This document shows, in pieces, positions 6,274-6,808 of a stretch of 6,808 nt of DNA (positions are counted from its first letter, which is position 1; every line of letters begins with the position of its first letter). The position numbers and the translations under genes are program-made. Source of the DNA: Clostridia bacterium (GTDB taxonomy: Bacteria > Bacillota_A > Clostridia > Oscillospirales > CAG-272); the NCBI GenBank assembly GCA_017626655.1, contig JAGAIH010000270.1, positions 1-6,808 of the forward strand, read 5' to 3'. A model generated the notes under the pieces. It did no database searches, was not told where the DNA came from, and saw only the letters and a list, made by a program, of their open reading frames with translations.

Positions 6274-6808
6274 ATGAAAATGACTGTAAAGCTGTTGTGC
6301 GTCCTCTTTACGTTTCTGGTGATCGCGGCTCACCTTTCTGCCTGCGTACCCGAGGAGGAGATGCCCGCCTTTTACGATGCCATGCTGACGGTACGCAACG
6401 TTCAGGATGTGGAAACCTTTGAGATGCTGGATATGATCTTCTTCAACCGCACCTACGATACGCCCATCTACTTTGAGTCGCTGGGCTTTGCCAACCCTTT
6501 CGCCTCCTCGGTGCTCAGCAAGGGGGTGGACTTCATCTCCGCCTATAAGGCTGAGAACAGGACCTTTGACAAGCGGGGTGCCGGTATCCTGCGTAAGCTC
6601 CGGAAGACGGAGTCATATTCAGCAGTTCCTCTTTATCTGACGCCTATATCCCGCCTCACAGCCTCTAATATGGGGGCGGGATCCTCGCAGAGGACCAAAA
6701 ATACCCAGTTCCCCTCGGCGGCCACCCGACCGCCTGCGGCCACCTCCCCCCACTCGCTCCCCACAAATCCCCGCGCAAGGGTATCCAGCCGTCCGCGGCA
6801 GAGGGCCG
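6274..6808 (+). CDS. Small lipoprotein resembling the tail of a solute-binding protein (3' end not resolved)
   Basis: 178 residues are open to the window edge with no stop codon. The start is well set: near-consensus promoter at 6208-6236, AGGAG at 6261-6265, ATG 8 bases later. Residues 1-24 are a lipoprotein signal peptide: basic start, hydrophobic core and lipobox LSAC with Cys24 as the lipidated residue, so the product should be anchored on the outer face of the membrane. Residues 30-111 (PAFYDAML, then EMLDMIFFNRTYD, then DFISAYKAENRTFDKR) resemble the last 80 or so residues of clostridial extracellular solute-binding proteins of sugar ABC transporters; this is from memory of that family. 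The large ligand-binding part that should lie between is missing. After about residue 113 the sequence turns Ser/Pro/Thr/Arg-rich and does not look like protein; it lies opposite a better minus-strand frame. It may be a remnant or deletion product, or its stop has been lost. Confidence 0.65.
   Translation, partial: MKMTVKLLCVLFTFLVIAAHLSACVPEEEMPAFYDAMLTVRNVQDVETFEMLDMIFFNRTYDTPIYFESLGFANPFASSVLSKGVDFISAYKAENRTFDKRGAGILRKLRKTESYSAVPLYLTPISRLTASNMGAGSSQRTKNTQFPSAATRPPAATSPHSLPTNPRARVSSRPRQRA
6633..6808 (-). CDS. Possible C-terminal end of an unidentified protein (5' end outside window)
   Basis: On the minus strand a frame enters from the window edge and ends at a TAA complementary to 6633-6635, giving about 58 residues. 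The translation looks protein-like, with acidic, hydrophobic and charged residues well mixed (for example GNWVFLVLCEDPAP, then ILEAVRRDIGVR at the end), whereas the plus-strand frame over the same bases is Ser/Pro/Thr/Arg-rich. I do not recognise the family. It would be convergent with the lipoprotein gene, and the lipoprotein frame runs through it without a stop. Short and cut by the window edge, so it is uncertain. Confidence 0.45.
   Translation of the reverse strand, partial: ALCRGRLDTLARGFVGSEWGEVAAGGRVAAEGNWVFLVLCEDPAPILEAVRRDIGVR

Overview
The window reads as chromosomal DNA of a fairly GC-rich member of the Firmicutes. The gut Clostridia (Oscillospirales / Ruminococcaceae-like) are the best guess. 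Supports are a Gram-positive type IF-2 with an Arg/Gly-rich N-terminus, strong AAAGGAGG ribosome binding sites, a lipobox lipoprotein with a textbook sigma-A promoter, and small palindromic intergenic repeats of the kind common in those genomes. This assignment is by recognition only; no database search was possible.

Layout from left to right. (1) 1-2231: the 3' part of infB (translation initiation factor IF-2), 5' end outside the window. (2) 2232-2300: a two-hairpin intergenic repeat that abuts the infB stop codon. (3) 2355-3113: a Sir2-family NAD-dependent protein deacylase. (4) 3168-3258: a second, inverted copy of the same repeat, with one hairpin unit tandemly duplicated. (5) 3290-3718: a small Nudix hydrolase of the Ap4A-hydrolase/MutT-like kind, followed by a terminator-like hairpin. 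(6) 3848-5281: a membrane-anchored lipase-type alpha/beta hydrolase with about five N-terminal transmembrane segments. (7) 5333-5470: a MITE-like element with 27-bp terminal inverted repeats. (8) 5549-6097, minus strand: a helical, probably ferritin-like protein of unknown function. (9) 6208-6236: a near-consensus promoter that drives a divergent lipoprotein gene starting at 6274. (10) 6633-6808, minus strand: the probable C-terminal end of another gene that runs against the lipoprotein frame.

How the parts relate. The usual Firmicutes partner after infB, rbfA, is absent; the sirtuin gene sits there instead, bracketed by inverted copies of the repeat. The sirtuin makes O-acyl-ADP-ribose and nicotinamide from NAD, and some Nudix enzymes cleave ADP-ribose derivatives, so the pair could be linked, but this Nudix protein looks more like a dinucleoside polyphosphate hydrolase. 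The lipase and the helical protein appear to be independent units.

The most unusual things are the repeat family, whose stems differ by paired (compensatory) changes between copies; the sirtuin gene framed by it; the nested palindromes of the MITE-like element; and the 6274 lipoprotein. That protein looks like a signal peptide joined directly to the C-terminal tail of a solute-binding protein, with no stop codon before it enters antisense DNA. No tRNA, rRNA, CRISPR array or clearly new multi-gene system was found.
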